Positions 39,693-50,352 of a DNA stretch of 64,000 nucleotides are shown piece after piece. The stretch is from Burkholderia sp. 9120. Its GTDB lineage: Bacteria; Pseudomonadota; Gammaproteobacteria; Burkholderiales; Burkholderiaceae. The stretch is from positions 1,426,001 to 1,490,000 of the forward strand of contig NZ_JQNA01000002.1 in the NCBI RefSeq assembly GCF_000745015.1. Direction: 5' to 3'. The notes beneath the pieces were generated by a model that did no database searches, was not told the origin of the DNA, and was given only the letters and a program-made list of their open reading frames with translations. The position numbers and the translations under genes were made by a program. How positions within the stretch are numbered: the first letter of the stretch is position 1; each line of letters starts with the position of its first letter.

Positions 39693-40427
39693 TTACCCGT
39701 TGATCACATCCGCACCCTTCGGCACCGTGAACTTGAACGCATCCGCCGGCAGCGGCGGGTTCTTCTGAATGTTCGAGAAGGTCAGCAGGGTCACGTTGCC
39801 GAACACGTCGTGCAACTCCATTGCTTCGAGATTGCCGTCCTTGAAGCCGATGCCCACGCGTTGGAACTGCGTGTCTTTCGCTTTCGGCGTCAGTTCGAGC
39901 CAGTCGATGCCGGCCTTCACGCCCGCATCGCGCAGCGTGAAGTTCTTGTCCAGATCGTTGCTGCCGAACAGGATCGCCGCAGGACTCGCGCCCAACGCCC
40001 CGCCAAGACTGCGCACCGTCACCTGATTCAGATCCTTGTCGTACACGTAGAGCTTGTCGCCGTCCGCCTGCAGCAGTTGCGCATAGGGCTTCTCGTATTG
40101 CCAGATGAACTTGCCGGGACGCGCGAACGTGAACGTGCCGCTCGACGTTCCGGTCTTGCCGGCGCCGCTGGTGGACAACACGCCGCTCGCGCCCTGCGCC
40201 TTGCTCGGCGCGCGCACTTCCTGCTGCACGAAGGTGCCGCGCGCCGAATGCACTTGCGCGACGAACGCCTTCAGTTGCTCGGTGCCGCTCGCGAATGCCT
40301 GCGACGCCACCAGCATCGACGCGCCGATCGCCACGCTGCCGACGCCACGCACAAACGTGCGCGCGAGTTGGCCGAAGCGGCTGGATTGAGCACTCTGTCG
40401 AACGTGCTGCTGCGCGAATAGCTGCAT
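39693..40427 (-). CDS. lolA: Outer-membrane lipoprotein carrier protein LolA
   Basis: Protein of 244 residues, start at 40427 with GGAG nine bases upstream. A long N-terminal region precedes the signal peptide core ([18 protein letters not shown], cut near residue 45). The mature part follows Lol[56 protein letters not shown] and the C-terminal [12 protein letters not shown]. It carries lipoproteins across the periplasm to LolB. It follows ftsK by 250 bases on the same strand. Confidence 0.96.
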   Translation of the reverse strand: MQLFAQQHVRQSAQSSRFGQLARTFVRGVGSVAIGASMLVASQAFASGTEQLKAFVAQVHSARGTFVQQEVRAPSKAQGASGVLSTSGAGKTGTSSGTFTFARPGKFIWQYEKPYAQLLQADGDKLYVYDKDLNQVTVRSLGGALGASPAAILFGSNDLDKNFTLRDAGVKAGIDWLELTPKAKDTQFQRVGIGFKDGNLEAMELHDVFGNVTLLTFSNIQKNPPLPADAFKFTVPKGADVING

Positions 40428-40676
40428 AGTTTTTTTCTCCCTTGATTGAATTCGTTGAGCGGTCGCGGCGGTGGGTCTGCACCTCGTGCGCCGCGCTGCC
40501 TTTCGTGGCCTGTAGCTCGGGCTCCGAGGCTCGTGGCTCGCTCCTGGCTCAAACCCGAGCGGTTTGCCGTCAGCCTTATGCGACATAGCTTAGGCAGCGA
40601 GCCTTAAACGGGCCTTAGTGCGGCGTAAAGCGCGCGCCGCACCACCGCACCACAAGTGCGACCAACGCCGCGACGC

Positions 40677-42992
40677 TTATTCCGCTTCCCGCGCCGGCGC
40701 GAGAATCTCGCGATTGCCGTTCGACGACATGGACGACACCACGCCCGAGTTCTCCATCTGCTCGAGCAGGCGCGCCGCGCGGTTATAGCCGATGCGCAAA
40801 TGCCGCTGCACCAGCGAGATCGACGCGCGGCGGTTCTTCAGCACGACGTCGACCGCCTGGTCGTACAACGGGTCCGACTCGCCGTCGCCCGAGCCGGTTC
40901 CGCCGGCACCTGCCGAGCCTTCGTCGCCCTCGCCCGTCACGCCGCCTTCGAGAATGCCCTCGATATAGTTCGGCTCGCCCTGCTCCTTGAGCTTGTCGAC
41001 CACGCGGTGCACTTCCTCGTCCGAGACGAACGCGCCGTGCACCCGCACCGGCATACCGCTGCCCGGCGGCAGATACAGCATGTCGCCCATGCCGAGCAGC
41101 GATTCCGCGCCCTGCTGGTCGAGAATGGTGCGCGAGTCGATCTTCGACGACACCTGGAAGGCCATGCGCGTCGGCACGTTGGCCTTGATCAGGCCGGTGA
41201 TCACGTCGACCGACGGCCGTTGCGTAGCGAGAATCAGATGGATGCCGGCCGCGCGCGCCTTCTGCGCGATCCGCGCGATCAGCTCTTCGACCTTCTTGCC
41301 GACCACCATCATCAGGTCAGCCAGTTCGTCGATCACGACCACGATATTCGGCAGGCGCGACAGCGGTTCCGGATCGTCCGGCGTGAGGCTGAACGGATTC
41401 GGCAGCTTCTCTTCGCGCTTGGCGGCTTCGTCGATCTTGTTGTTGTAGCCGGCGAGGTTACGCACGCCGAGCTTGCTCATCAGCTTGTAGCGGCGCTCCA
41501 TTTCGGCGACCGCCCAGTTGAGCGCGTGACCGGCCTGGCGCATGTCCGTGACCACCGGACACAGCAGATGCGGAATGCCTTCGTAGACGCTCATTTCGAG
41601 CATCTTCGGATCGATCAGGATCATGCGGACCTGGTCGGCGCTCGCCTTGTAGAGCAGCGACAGGATCATCGCGTTGATCCCCACCGACTTGCCCGAACCG
41701 GTCGTGCCCGCCACCAGCAGGTGCGGCATCTTCGCGAGGTCGGCACACACCGGCTTGCCGCCGATGTCCTTGCCGAGCCCCATGGTGAGCGGCGACGCGG
41801 CGTCCGCATAAACCGCCGAGCCGAGAATCTCGGACAGGCTCACGGTCTGACGGCGCAGGTTCGGCAACTCGAGCGCCATGAAATTCTTGCCCGGAATGGT
41901 CTCGACCACGCGGATCGACACCAGCGACAGCGAGCGCGCCAGGTCTTTCGCGAGACCGACGATCTGGCTGCCCTTCACGCCCGTGGCCGGCTCGATTTCA
42001 TAGCGCGTGACGACCGGCCCCGGATACGCGGCGACCACGCTCACTTCGACGCCGAAGTCCTTGAGCTTCTTCTCGATCAGACGCGAAGTGAATTCGAGCG
42101 TGTCGGCGGAAATCGTTTCCTGCGCGACCGGCGCGGCGTCGAGCAGCGAGATGGGCGGCAAGGTGGAGTCGCCCGGCAGATCGGTGAACAACGGCACTTG
42201 CCGTTCTTTCTCGACGCGCTCCGATTTGGCCGGCGTGACGACCGGCGGCACGATTACGACCGGCTCGTGTTCCTCGATCCGCACGCGGCCTTTTTCGACC
42301 TTGCCTTCGCGCTTCACCGCCGCCGCTTCCCCCAGCTTGCGATCGCGGCCGGCCTCGCGGCGCAGCTTCGCGAACGTGACGGCGGAAATGATCGACTCGC
42401 CGACCTTTTCCGACACCGACAGCCACGAGAAACGGAAATACAGCGACAAGCCGATCGCGAGCGCGATCAGCAAGGCCAGCGTGCCGCCGGTGAAACCCAG
42501 CGCATGCGAGACTCCACGCGCCACCGCCTCCCCGATCACGCCGCCGGGCGCGCGCGGCAACTGCACTTTCAGCGACCACATGCGCAGCGCCTCGATACCG
42601 TCGCAGGCGAGCAGCACGAGCATGAATGCGAACGCATCCGCGAGCCAGCTGACGTCGCGCGGCTTGTCTTCCTGCACGTCTTCGTTGCGGGTAATGCGCT
42701 TGTAGTTGGCGGAGATATGGCGGCCGAGCAGCACGATCCACCAGTAGGCGGACAGGCCGAACAGCAACAGCAGGATGTCCGACGTCCAGGCGCCGACACG
42801 GCCGGCCCAGTTGCCGATATGGTCGACCTGAGCGGCGTGGGTCCAGCTCGGGTCGCGCCGGCTATAGCTGACGAGCGCCATGAGCAGGAACACGCCGAGC
42901 GCCACCTGCAGGATCCAGCGGATTTCGGTGAAAAGGCGCGACATGCGGTGCGGCAATGCCTGCGCGCTCGCGGAATAGGGAGCTTTTGCCAT
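40677..42992 (-). CDS. ftsK: DNA translocase FtsK
   Basis: Protein of 771 residues, shorter than E. coli FtsK (1329) because the linker is short, as usual in betaproteobacteria. Four N-terminal TM segments (about 20-175) target the septum. The linker is charged (about 180-290). The RecA-like motor has Walker [15 protein letters not shown] and Walker [14 protein letters not shown]. The C-terminal gamma winged helix (about 705-765, [27 protein letters not shown]) reads KOPS sites. Start set at 42992 with an AGGA site; an in-frame start at 43016 also exists. Confidence 0.97.
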   Translation of the reverse strand: MAKAPYSASAQALPHRMSRLFTEIRWILQVALGVFLLMALVSYSRRDPSWTHAAQVDHIGNWAGRVGAWTSDILLLLFGLSAYWWIVLLGRHISANYKRITRNEDVQEDKPRDVSWLADAFAFMLVLLACDGIEALRMWSLKVQLPRAPGGVIGEAVARGVSHALGFTGGTLALLIALAIGLSLYFRFSWLSVSEKVGESIISAVTFAKLRREAGRDRKLGEAAAVKREGKVEKGRVRIEEHEPVVIVPPVVTPAKSERVEKERQVPLFTDLPGDSTLPPISLLDAAPVAQETISADTLEFTSRLIEKKLKDFGVEVSVVAAYPGPVVTRYEIEPATGVKGSQIVGLAKDLARSLSLVSIRVVETIPGKNFMALELPNLRRQTVSLSEILGSAVYADAASPLTMGLGKDIGGKPVCADLAKMPHLLVAGTTGSGKSVGINAMILSLLYKASADQVRMILIDPKMLEMSVYEGIPHLLCPVVTDMRQAGHALNWAVAEMERRYKLMSKLGVRNLAGYNNKIDEAAKREEKLPNPFSLTPDDPEPLSRLPNIVVVIDELADLMMVVGKKVEELIARIAQKARAAGIHLILATQRPSVDVITGLIKANVPTRMAFQVSSKIDSRTILDQQGAESLLGMGDMLYLPPGSGMPVRVHGAFVSDEEVHRVVDKLKEQGEPNYIEGILEGGVTGEGDEGSAGAGGTGSGDGESDPLYDQAVDVVLKNRRASISLVQRHLRIGYNRAARLLEQMENSGVVSSMSSNGNREILAPAREAE

Positions 42993-43016
42993 TGATCCTG
43001 TTGCGTGTGGAGCCAC

Positions 43017-44327
<1,311 letters not shown>

Positions 44328-44401
44328 TGCACCGCGCCGGGCGGCAACGCACGGCGCAACGGTAAAATGGCGGCTGGGCGTGGCCCGGCCGCCTGCCTGA
44401 T

Positions 44402-44436
44402 AAAAGGCCGCGGCTGACAAGCCTGCGGCCTTTTTT
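44402..44436 (+). terminator. Rho-independent terminator of trxB
   Basis: GGCCGCGGCT, four bases, AGCCTGCGGCC followed by six T. It begins 75 bases after the trxB stop. Four A before the stem give a weaker reverse terminator. Confidence 0.93.
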
Positions 44437-44540
44437 GCGTCTGCGTCACGCGTCCTGTTTCATGCGCCCTGTTTCATGCGTCATGCCGCTCGCGATCAGC
44501 GTCGCGCGATCGATCTCCTTGTCTGCGTTGTCTTCCCGAT

Positions 44541-45299
44541 ATGCCGAAAAACCAGCCCCACCCCAACGAACCGAAGCGCGCCCGCACCGCCGCCAGGGCG
44601 GCACCGGAACCCGCCGTCCCCGTCGCCCAGGCGAAGCTCGAAGCGGCGGCCGGTCTTGCCGGCCTCGGCGCGCTGCGCGACGCGTTGAAGGGCGAAACGC
44701 AACGGCGCGACCGCGAGCGCGCCGTCGCCGCGGTGGCGCAGCGCGAAGCAACGGCGGACGCCGATCTGTTCCGCCGCGAGATCGGCGCAGTGGCGCCGTT
44801 AGCGGTGCCGCCGCGCGCCACGCTGCCGCGCAATCCCCCGCCGCCGCTGCCGGTGCAAACCAGGCTCGACGAAGAAGCCGTCCTGCACGAAGCGATTTCC
44901 GACGAGTTCGATCCCGAGGTACTGCTCGAAACCGACGAGACGCTCTCGTATTGCCGCCCCGGCGTCAGTCAGGAAGTCGTGCGCAAACTGCGGCGCGGCG
45001 ACTGGATCGTGCAGGCGCAAATCGACCTGCACGGCATGCGGCGCGAAGAAGCGCGCGAGGCGCTGGCCGAGTTCATCCGCGAGTCGGTGAAGCGCGGTTT
45101 GCGCTGTTTGCGCGTGATTCACGGCAAGGGTTTGGGGTCGATCGGCAAGGAGCCGGTGCTGAAAGGCAAAGTGCGCGCCTGGCTCGTGCAGAAGTCCGAG
45201 GTCTACGCGTTCTGCCAGGCGCGTCCGCACGACGGCGGCGCCGGCGCGGTGGTGGTGCTGCTGCAGCCGGGCGCGTTGCCGGCGCACGCCAAATCCTGA
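44541..45299 (+). CDS. Smr-domain protein
   Basis: Protein of 252 residues. The first 150 residues are Ala/Arg/Glu-rich and poorly ordered. The C-terminal Smr domain (about 160-248) has IDLHGMRREEAREALAEFI, LRVIHGKGLGS and the closing VVVLL. Smr domains act as nucleases on branched or colliding-ribosome nucleic acids in several systems; the specific role of this short SmrA-like form is unknown. The TRIC-type gene follows after ten bases. Confidence 0.88.
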   Translation: MPKNQPHPNEPKRARTAARAAPEPAVPVAQAKLEAAAGLAGLGALRDALKGETQRRDRERAVAAVAQREATADADLFRREIGAVAPLAVPPRATLPRNPPPPLPVQTRLDEEAVLHEAISDEFDPEVLLETDETLSYCRPGVSQEVVRKLRRGDWIVQAQIDLHGMRREEAREALAEFIRESVKRGLRCLRVIHGKGLGSIGKEPVLKGKVRAWLVQKSEVYAFCQARPHDGGAGAVVVLLQPGALPAHAKS

Positions 45300-45309
45300 G
45301 GCCGCCGCG

Positions 45310-45933
45310 GTGATCCATCCGAGGCTGACGCTGGCGCTGACCCTCATGGAAGCGCTGGCGATTTTCGCGTACGCGATTTCCGGCTTCATCGAAGCCCGCA
45401 CGCGGCGGCTCGACCCCGTGGGCACCTTTCTCGTGGCGATCGCCACGGCTTTCGGCGGCGGCACGTTGCGCGATGTGTTGCTGGAGCGGCGGCCGTTCTA
45501 CTGGGTCCAGCATCAGGGTTATCTGATCGCGATCTTCGCGATGTCGCTGTTCGCGCCCACGCTGTTGAAGATGACCTCGCGCCTGCTGTCCGAGCGCGTG
45601 CTGCTGGTCGCGGATGCCATCGGGCTGGGCCTGTTCAGTATCGCGGGCACGTCGATCGCGCATGACGCGCAGATGCCGTGGTTCACCGCGGTAATGATGG
45701 GTGTGCTGACGGGCGTGTTCGGCGGCGTGATCCGCGACGTGCTGTGCAACGAAGTGCCGCTGATCCTGCGTGACTCGCGGCCTTATGCGACCTGCGCATT
45801 CGTGGGCTGCTGGCTGTATGTGCTGCTGGACTATGCAAACGTGGATACCGTGTACAGCGTATTGATCGCGACGGTTTTTATTCTGCTCGCCCGGCTGCTG
45901 ACGTTCAGGTTCAACGTGCGCTTGCCGCACTGA
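45310..45933 (+). CDS. TRIC-type (YicG/UPF0126) membrane channel
   Basis: Membrane protein of 207 residues with about seven hydrophobic segments and the two-fold internal repeat of the family. The glycine-rich pieces ATAFGGGTLRDVLLERRPFYW and GVFGGVIRDVLCNEVPLIL mark the two halves. Prokaryotic TRIC proteins are trimeric cation channels. The start is a GTG at 45310 directly after the Smr gene, so the two genes are likely co-transcribed; a later start is possible. Confidence 0.88.
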   Translation: MIHPRLTLALTLMEALAIFAYAISGFIEARTRRLDPVGTFLVAIATAFGGGTLRDVLLERRPFYWVQHQGYLIAIFAMSLFAPTLLKMTSRLLSERVLLVADAIGLGLFSIAGTSIAHDAQMPWFTAVMMGVLTGVFGGVIRDVLCNEVPLILRDSRPYATCAFVGCWLYVLLDYANVDTVYSVLIATVFILLARLLTFRFNVRLPH

Positions 45934-46033
45934 CGGCGATGGCGTTAGTCGAGCGCATTCAGCGTATCGAACGCTGAATCGAGCGCCGCATCGCCCGCGA
46001 ACGCGAACACGAACGATACAGCGCCCTTCACCC

Positions 46034-47545
46034 TTACTTATTGGTGGCCAGCGCGCCCGCGCTCTTCGAGCCGCCGAACAGCGCCGTCAGATAGGCCGAG
46101 TTGTTGTTCATCGTCGCCATTAGCGTGTTCAGCGCGGTGAACTGGCTCTGATACTGCTTGGTCAGTTGCGTCGCGTAGTCGGCGAGCTTGGACTGCTGCG
46201 CGGTGACGCTCTTCAGATCGGCGTTCAACGCGCTGTTGCGCGTGTCGATGATGCCGCCGGTCCGAGTGAACTCCGTGATGCTCCTGTTCAGCTTCGCGCC
46301 GAGCCCGTCGGTCGTGTTGAACAGTTGCGCCACGCGCGCCGGCGCGGTGCTGAGCGCCGAGCTCAGCTTCGCATTGTCGATCACCAGCGTGCCGTCCGCC
46401 GGATCGCCCTTCAGCGTGATGCCGATATGCGCGAGGCTCACCGTCGAAGTGCCCTTACCCACCCCGCCGCCGATAATCGACGCCAGCGAATTCTTGATGG
46501 TCTGCAGCGTGGAGTCGCCGAGCAGCGCGCCGCCGGTCTTCGACGTTTTGTCGTACGAGGACAGTTTGTTGACCGTCGTGACGACCGTGTTGTACAGGTT
46601 CGCGAAATTCGTGATCGCGGTGTTTTGCGCGGTGGTGTCCGGTGCGATGGTCAGCGTCTGCGTGGTGCCGATCGCGTCGCGCGACAGATTCAGCGATACG
46701 CCGGAGATCGCGTCGGTCACGGCGTTGGTCGCGCTGCGCGCGTCGATCCCGCCGATGGTGAGCAGCGCGTCCTGCGCGGCTTCGCTCTGACGCCAGGCTT
46801 TGGTGCTGTCCGACGAGACGAACGTGGACGCCGCGCCATCCGCGCCGGGCGTCGACTTGACGCCGAGCGCCGCCAGGCCCGCATCGTTCTGCACGTTGCT
46901 GGTGGTGACGTCGATCGTGTTGGCCGCACCGGTGGTGGCCGCGCGCAGCACGAGGTGGGCGCCGCCCGTGCCGGTCACGATCGTGGCCGTGACGCCCGGG
47001 TTGTTGCTCGCCTTGTTGATCGCGTCGGCAATGCCGCCGAGCGTGTTGTTCTTGCTGTCGACCGCGATGTCCATCGACTTGCCGCCGACCGCGATGCTCA
47101 ACGTGCCGGTGCCCAGTTGCGTGGTCGTGCCGAACGCGGCGGACGCCAGGCTCTGCGACGTGGCGATCTGCTTGACTTCGACGACGTAGCTGCCGGGTAC
47201 GGCGCCGACGCCCGCTTTCGGGTCGAGTCCTTTACCGCTGGCCGTGGCCGCGAAGGTCGACAGCGTGGTGCCGTCCGACAGATTCTTGATCGCCGCCTGC
47301 AGCGCGCTCAGCGCCGACGTCAACGCGCCGTACGCGGACAACGTGGTGTTGTCGGTGGTTTGCCGGGCTTGCAACGCCGCCGACTGACCCGCCGTCTTCG
47401 CATTTACTAGCGCCGACACGAGGCTCGCGACGTCCATGGACGAATTGCCGGTCGAGCCGCTGATGATGGATTGCGCCGCCTGCTGCACCTGGTTGCGTGC
47501 GCTGGACGTCGCCTGATTGACGGACGTGTTGTTGATCGTAGACAT
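46034..47545 (-). CDS. fliD: Flagellar filament cap protein FliD
   Basis: Protein of 503 residues. It caps the growing filament and helps flagellin fold. The N-terminal D0 region contains SGSTGNSSMDVASLVSALVNAKTAG, and FliD_N is about 30-125. FliD_C includes SYDKTSKTGGALLGDSTLQTIKNSL and ends with a helical region (TQQ/LTKQYQSQFTALNTLMATMNNNSAYLTALFG). The GGAGCC ribosome site is eight bases before the ATG. It lies downstream of a flagellin remnant and an orphan flgE-like gene, so this is not a normal flagellar operon. It may be the cell's main cap protein or a second copy. Confidence 0.93.
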   Translation of the reverse strand: MSTINNTSVNQATSSARNQVQQAAQSIISGSTGNSSMDVASLVSALVNAKTAGQSAALQARQTTDNTTLSAYGALTSALSALQAAIKNLSDGTTLSTFAATASGKGLDPKAGVGAVPGSYVVEVKQIATSQSLASAAFGTTTQLGTGTLSIAVGGKSMDIAVDSKNNTLGGIADAINKASNNPGVTATIVTGTGGAHLVLRAATTGAANTIDVTTSNVQNDAGLAALGVKSTPGADGAASTFVSSDSTKAWRQSEAAQDALLTIGGIDARSATNAVTDAISGVSLNLSRDAIGTTQTLTIAPDTTAQNTAITNFANLYNTVVTTVNKLSSYDKTSKTGGALLGDSTLQTIKNSLASIIGGGVGKGTSTVSLAHIGITLKGDPADGTLVIDNAKLSSALSTAPARVAQLFNTTDGLGAKLNRSITEFTRTGGIIDTRNSALNADLKSVTAQQSKLADYATQLTKQYQSQFTALNTLMATMNNNSAYLTALFGGSKSAGALATNK

Positions 47546-47700
47546 GCCATGGCTCCGTGCGTCGAGTGGTTCGTGATCTCTGGTGTGACGCCCCGGGCCT
47601 GTTCAGTTGCGCCATCTATCCGGTCACATCGGCGTCGCTTACATTTTTTTCAAATGTTACACCATATTTCTTGATCCGAATGTGACGATTTGTCGGAAAT
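47546..47700 (-). repeat. Duplicated fliD leader, copy 1
   Basis: The 155 bases before fliD closely resemble 50024-50175 before the truncated fliD copy. Shared pieces include CTCCGTGCG near the start codon, GACGCCCC, then TTTCAAATGTTAC and CCATATTTCT, and a CGATTTGTCG-like end. This conserved block probably holds the fliD promoter and leader. I could not assign a sigma factor; a clear sigma-28 sequence was not found. The remaining gap to 47895 holds a hairpin and no gene. Confidence 0.75.
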
Positions 47701-47805
47701 AAGCCGATGTGATTTGGTTTGAATTCGTCGAAATGAGAGATTTGAGCGCTTTGCGCTCAAAAACGGACGTGGCGCGATGCAATACCACTTTTGGAGAGAA
47801 CAACG

Positions 47806-47834
47806 ACACCCGACGTCACGATGCGTCCGGGTGT
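47806..47834 (-). terminator. Hairpin after the flagellin remnant
   Basis: ACACCCGACG and CGTCCGGGTGT pair with one bulged base and a short loop, then CGTTGTTCT follows on the minus strand. It sits 60-90 bases past the flagellin stop and looks like the original flagellin terminator. Confidence 0.45.
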
Positions 47835-47895
47835 TTGAAGCCGGCAGGGCGCTACTGCGTGATCGCAGCGCGCCCCGCCGTGACGACGTCAGCTC

Positions 47896-48093
47896 TTACT
47901 GGAGGAGCTTCAGAACTTGCTGCGGGTTCGAGTTAGCTTGCGCCAACACCGAGATACCCGCTTGTTGCAGCACTTGCGCCTTGCTCAGGTTCGCCGTTTC
48001 TTGCGCGAAGTTGGCGTCCGTGATTTGCGACTGTGCCGACGACAGATCGGTCGACTCAGCTTGCTGCGACGCGGCCCCTTTGACGATCAACAC
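47896..48093 (-). pseudogene. fliC: Flagellin C-terminal remnant
   Basis: About 59 residues match the conserved C-terminal D0 helix of flagellin: [39 protein letters not shown] and PQQVLKLLQ at the stop. A complete flagellin has at least 270 residues, with N-terminal D0/D1 regions that are missing here. The frame is intact over the remnant but begins at a doubtful GTG immediately after a TAA, and a hairpin and the flgE-like gene lie directly upstream. It is a 3' piece left by deletion or recombination. Confidence 0.85.
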
Positions 48094-48099
48094 TTATCG

Positions 48100-48122
48100 C
48101 TTTGCGCGACTGTCGCGCAAAG
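48100..48122. repeat. Short perfect hairpin at flagellin/flgE junction
   Basis: CTTTGCGCGA, three bases, TCGCGCAAAG. It lies between the flgE-like stop and the flagellin remnant, near the presumed breakpoint. There is no T run. It may be a processing hairpin or the end of the flgE transcript. Confidence 0.5.
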
Positions 48123-48159
48123 TTTATCAATCCGCCATTTTCAACAACGTCGCGACGGC

Positions 48160-49665
48160 TTAAAGGTTCATTAATGTCTGATCGACGGTCTTTTGCGTCT
48201 TGATCGTCTGCGCGTTCGCCTGATAGTTGCGTTGCGCGGTAATCAGCTTGACCAGTTCGCTAGTCAGATCGACATTCGAGTTTTCCACCGCGCCGCCTTG
48301 CAGCACGCCGTGGTTCGTCGAACCCGGCGCCGAAATCTGCGCGACACCCGACTGCGAAGTCTGCTGGAACTCGTTGTTGCCGAGGTTCACCAGACCGTTC
48401 TGATTCGAGAAGTTCGCGAGCACGATCTGACCGAGCGCGGCGGTTTGCTGGTTCGAGTAGTTGCCGGTCAGCGTGCCGTCGGCGGCAATCGTAAAGCTCG
48501 TCAGCGTGCCGGCGGCATAGCCGTCGGGTTGCAGCGTGTTCACGCCGTTCTTGCCGCCGTACTGCGTCGTGCCGCCAATGTTCAGCGTCAGGTTCTGCGG
48601 CGTCGACGAACCGTCCGTGGTCGGCACGCCGAAGTTGAACACGAATGGCGTGGTGGTCGCGACGCCGCTCTTGTCCGTCGTGCCGAGCAGCGTGCCCGAC
48701 GAGTTGAAATTCGCGTGGCCGATCAGTTGCGCCGCGCCGCTCGACGGACCCGCGTAGACATTCCACGCGCCGGCCGCCGTCTTGGCGAAGTACATGTTGA
48801 CCGTCTGCGAGCCGCCGAGCGAGTCGTAGACCGTCGTGCTGGTCGAGTAGTTGTACGTCGTCGAGCTGTTCTGGTTGAACGCGATCGGCGTCGGCGCGAT
48901 CGTGTAGCTGTCGTTCGTGGACGGCAGACCGTTGAACGTGATGGTCTGCCCGTTGCCGAGCGGGATCGCCGTGCCGGCCGTGTAGGCGCCGGTGGTCGCG
49001 GTGCCGAGCGTGTTGTCGGTCACCGTGTAGGCGGTCGGGCTCGTGAACTTGACGGTGTAGTTGTCGTTGTTCGTGCCGGACGCCGGACGCGTAATCGTCG
49101 CGCCAGGCGTGGTGAGCGTGCCGGCGTTCGCGCCGGGCGTGACGGTCGGCGTGCCGAGCATCAGCTTGTCCTGCGCGTTCAGGTTCAGACCGGCGACGAT
49201 CTTCGTGGTGGCCTGCGGCGCGATGTTCGCGGTCGGCACGCTGAGCGGCACGGTTTGCGCAGTGTTGACCACCCCCGCGGCGTTCGCGCCGAAGCCCATC
49301 AGTTTCAGGCCTTGCGCGTTGGTGATGAAGCCGTTCTTGTCGAGCTGGAACACGCCGTTGCGCGAGTACACCGCCGTCCCGTTGTTCGACAGCTGGAAGA
49401 ACCCGTTGCCGTTGATCGCGACGTTGAGTGCCTGGTTGGTGCTGTTGATCGTGCCTTGCGAGAACTGCTGCTGCACTTCGGCGAGGCGAGTGCCGATGCC
49501 AACCTGATTGCCCACCGCGGTCGCCACCGAATTGGCGTACATGTCGGCGAATTGCGCGGAACCGCTCTTGAAGCCGACCGTATGCGAGTTGGCGACGTTA
49601 TTGCCGATCACGTCGAGATTCTGCGACGCAGCCGTCACCCCACTCAAACCTTGCTGGTATCCCAT
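48160..49665 (-). CDS. flgE: Flagellar hook protein FlgE-like
   Basis: Protein of 501 residues from the ATG at 49665 (GGAG seven bases upstream). The N-terminus GYQQGLSGVTAASQNLDVIG and NNVANSHTVGFKSGSAQFADMY is the flagellar rod/hook signature. ALNVAINGNGFFQLSNNG is the FlgE/F/G motif. The C-terminus (NSNVDLTSELVKLITAQRNYQANAQTIKT) is the closing D0 helix. It is about 100 residues longer than E. coli FlgE, with a Thr/Asn/Gly-rich middle. It stands outside any flgBCDEFGHIJ cluster, so it may be a second hook gene or a displaced main one. Confidence 0.9.
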   Translation of the reverse strand: MGYQQGLSGVTAASQNLDVIGNNVANSHTVGFKSGSAQFADMYANSVATAVGNQVGIGTRLAEVQQQFSQGTINSTNQALNVAINGNGFFQLSNNGTAVYSRNGVFQLDKNGFITNAQGLKLMGFGANAAGVVNTAQTVPLSVPTANIAPQATTKIVAGLNLNAQDKLMLGTPTVTPGANAGTLTTPGATITRPASGTNNDNYTVKFTSPTAYTVTDNTLGTATTGAYTAGTAIPLGNGQTITFNGLPSTNDSYTIAPTPIAFNQNSSTTYNYSTSTTVYDSLGGSQTVNMYFAKTAAGAWNVYAGPSSGAAQLIGHANFNSSGTLLGTTDKSGVATTTPFVFNFGVPTTDGSSTPQNLTLNIGGTTQYGGKNGVNTLQPDGYAAGTLTSFTIAADGTLTGNYSNQQTAALGQIVLANFSNQNGLVNLGNNEFQQTSQSGVAQISAPGSTNHGVLQGGAVENSNVDLTSELVKLITAQRNYQANAQTIKTQKTVDQTLMNL

Positions 49666-49750
49666 CGTGGTCTCCGTTCTGGAAAATCGTAACTTCGGTG
49701 GTGTTGTTCTGAAGATGGATGCGGCGCCGTGATGTCGACGCCTGGCAATA

Positions 49751-50023
49751 TCAGGCGCTCGTCGAGTCGCCGGATGCGCCATTGGGAAGAGGACTGACGG
49801 CCGGTTGCGATGCCGCGGCGTTCGCATTCGCCAGCGCCAGCGCCAGCGCCGATGCCGATGCCGATGCCGATGCCGATGCCGACACGAGGCTTGAAACGAG
49901 GCTCGACATGTTCATCGTCGCGTTGCCGGTCGAGCCGCTCATAGCGGATTGCGCCGCCAGCTGCATCTGGTTCTGCACACTGGCGGTCGCGGTGCTGACC
50001 GACGTGGTGGTGATCGATGACAT
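49751..50023 (-). pseudogene. Truncated fliD copy with Ser-Ala tail
   Basis: The first 48 of 90 residues mirror FliD: MSSITTTSVSTATASVQNQM against MSTINNTSVNQATSSARNQV, then AAQS, SGSTGN and SLVS-LV. After residue 50 the sequence turns into a Ser-Ala and Ala-Leu tract coded by a hexanucleotide repeat, then a short tail and stop. The FliD core and C-terminus are absent. The 5' leader is also duplicated (50024-50175). It may still be expressed as a small protein, but cannot work as a cap. Confidence 0.75.
49830..49883. repeat. Hexanucleotide tract in truncated fliD
   Basis: Tandem GCCAGC units followed by five or more GCCGAT units on the plus strand. In the minus-strand frame they encode alternating Ala-Leu and Ser-Ala. 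Such tracts change length by slippage in six-base steps. Confidence 0.85.
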
Positions 50024-50175
50024 GCAAAGGCTCCGTGCGCCGAGTGATTCGCTGTTTTTGGTGCGACGCCCCGAGCCCGTTGAACTGGGCCATTTATTCG
50101 CCACACCCACATCCTTACAATTGTTTCAAATGTTACGCCATATTTCTCAAAAACATTGTGAAGATTTGTCGTAGG
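50024..50175 (-). repeat. Duplicated fliD leader, copy 2
   Basis: This stretch before the truncated fliD copy parallels 47546-47700 before fliD, with the same order of conserved pieces (CTCCGTGCG, GACGCCCC, TTTCAAATGTTAC, CCATATTTCT). It marks one end of the duplication. The remaining gap to 50352 should hold the promoter of the GST gene and no other gene is seen. Confidence 0.75.
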
Positions 50176-50352
50176 AATGCGGCGGTGCAACCCTGTCCGC
50201 GGTTTTTACGCAGCGCTCGCGTGCCACGATGTCGACCTCGGCGCGCTATCCGCGCATGTCGATTTCCGCTGTTATTGTTCGTCGTCGGGTAAACGGCCTT
50301 GCGGCCGTTGTTGCGCCACAACCGCGCCCCACAAACGCCCACGGTGAACACG

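Noticed and set aside
40656..42995. 779-codon plus-strand frame opposite ftsK
   Set aside because: Exact mirror of ftsK with biased composition and no domain.
47546..47720. Sigma-28 or sigma-54 promoter for fliD
   Set aside because: No TAAA-N15-GCCGATAA match and no proper GG-N10-GC pair was found in either leader copy.
47741..47764. GAGCGC-TTT-GCGCTC hairpin as a fliC or fliD terminator
   Set aside because: The A run after it is on the wrong side for the minus strand; it is only a short hairpin.
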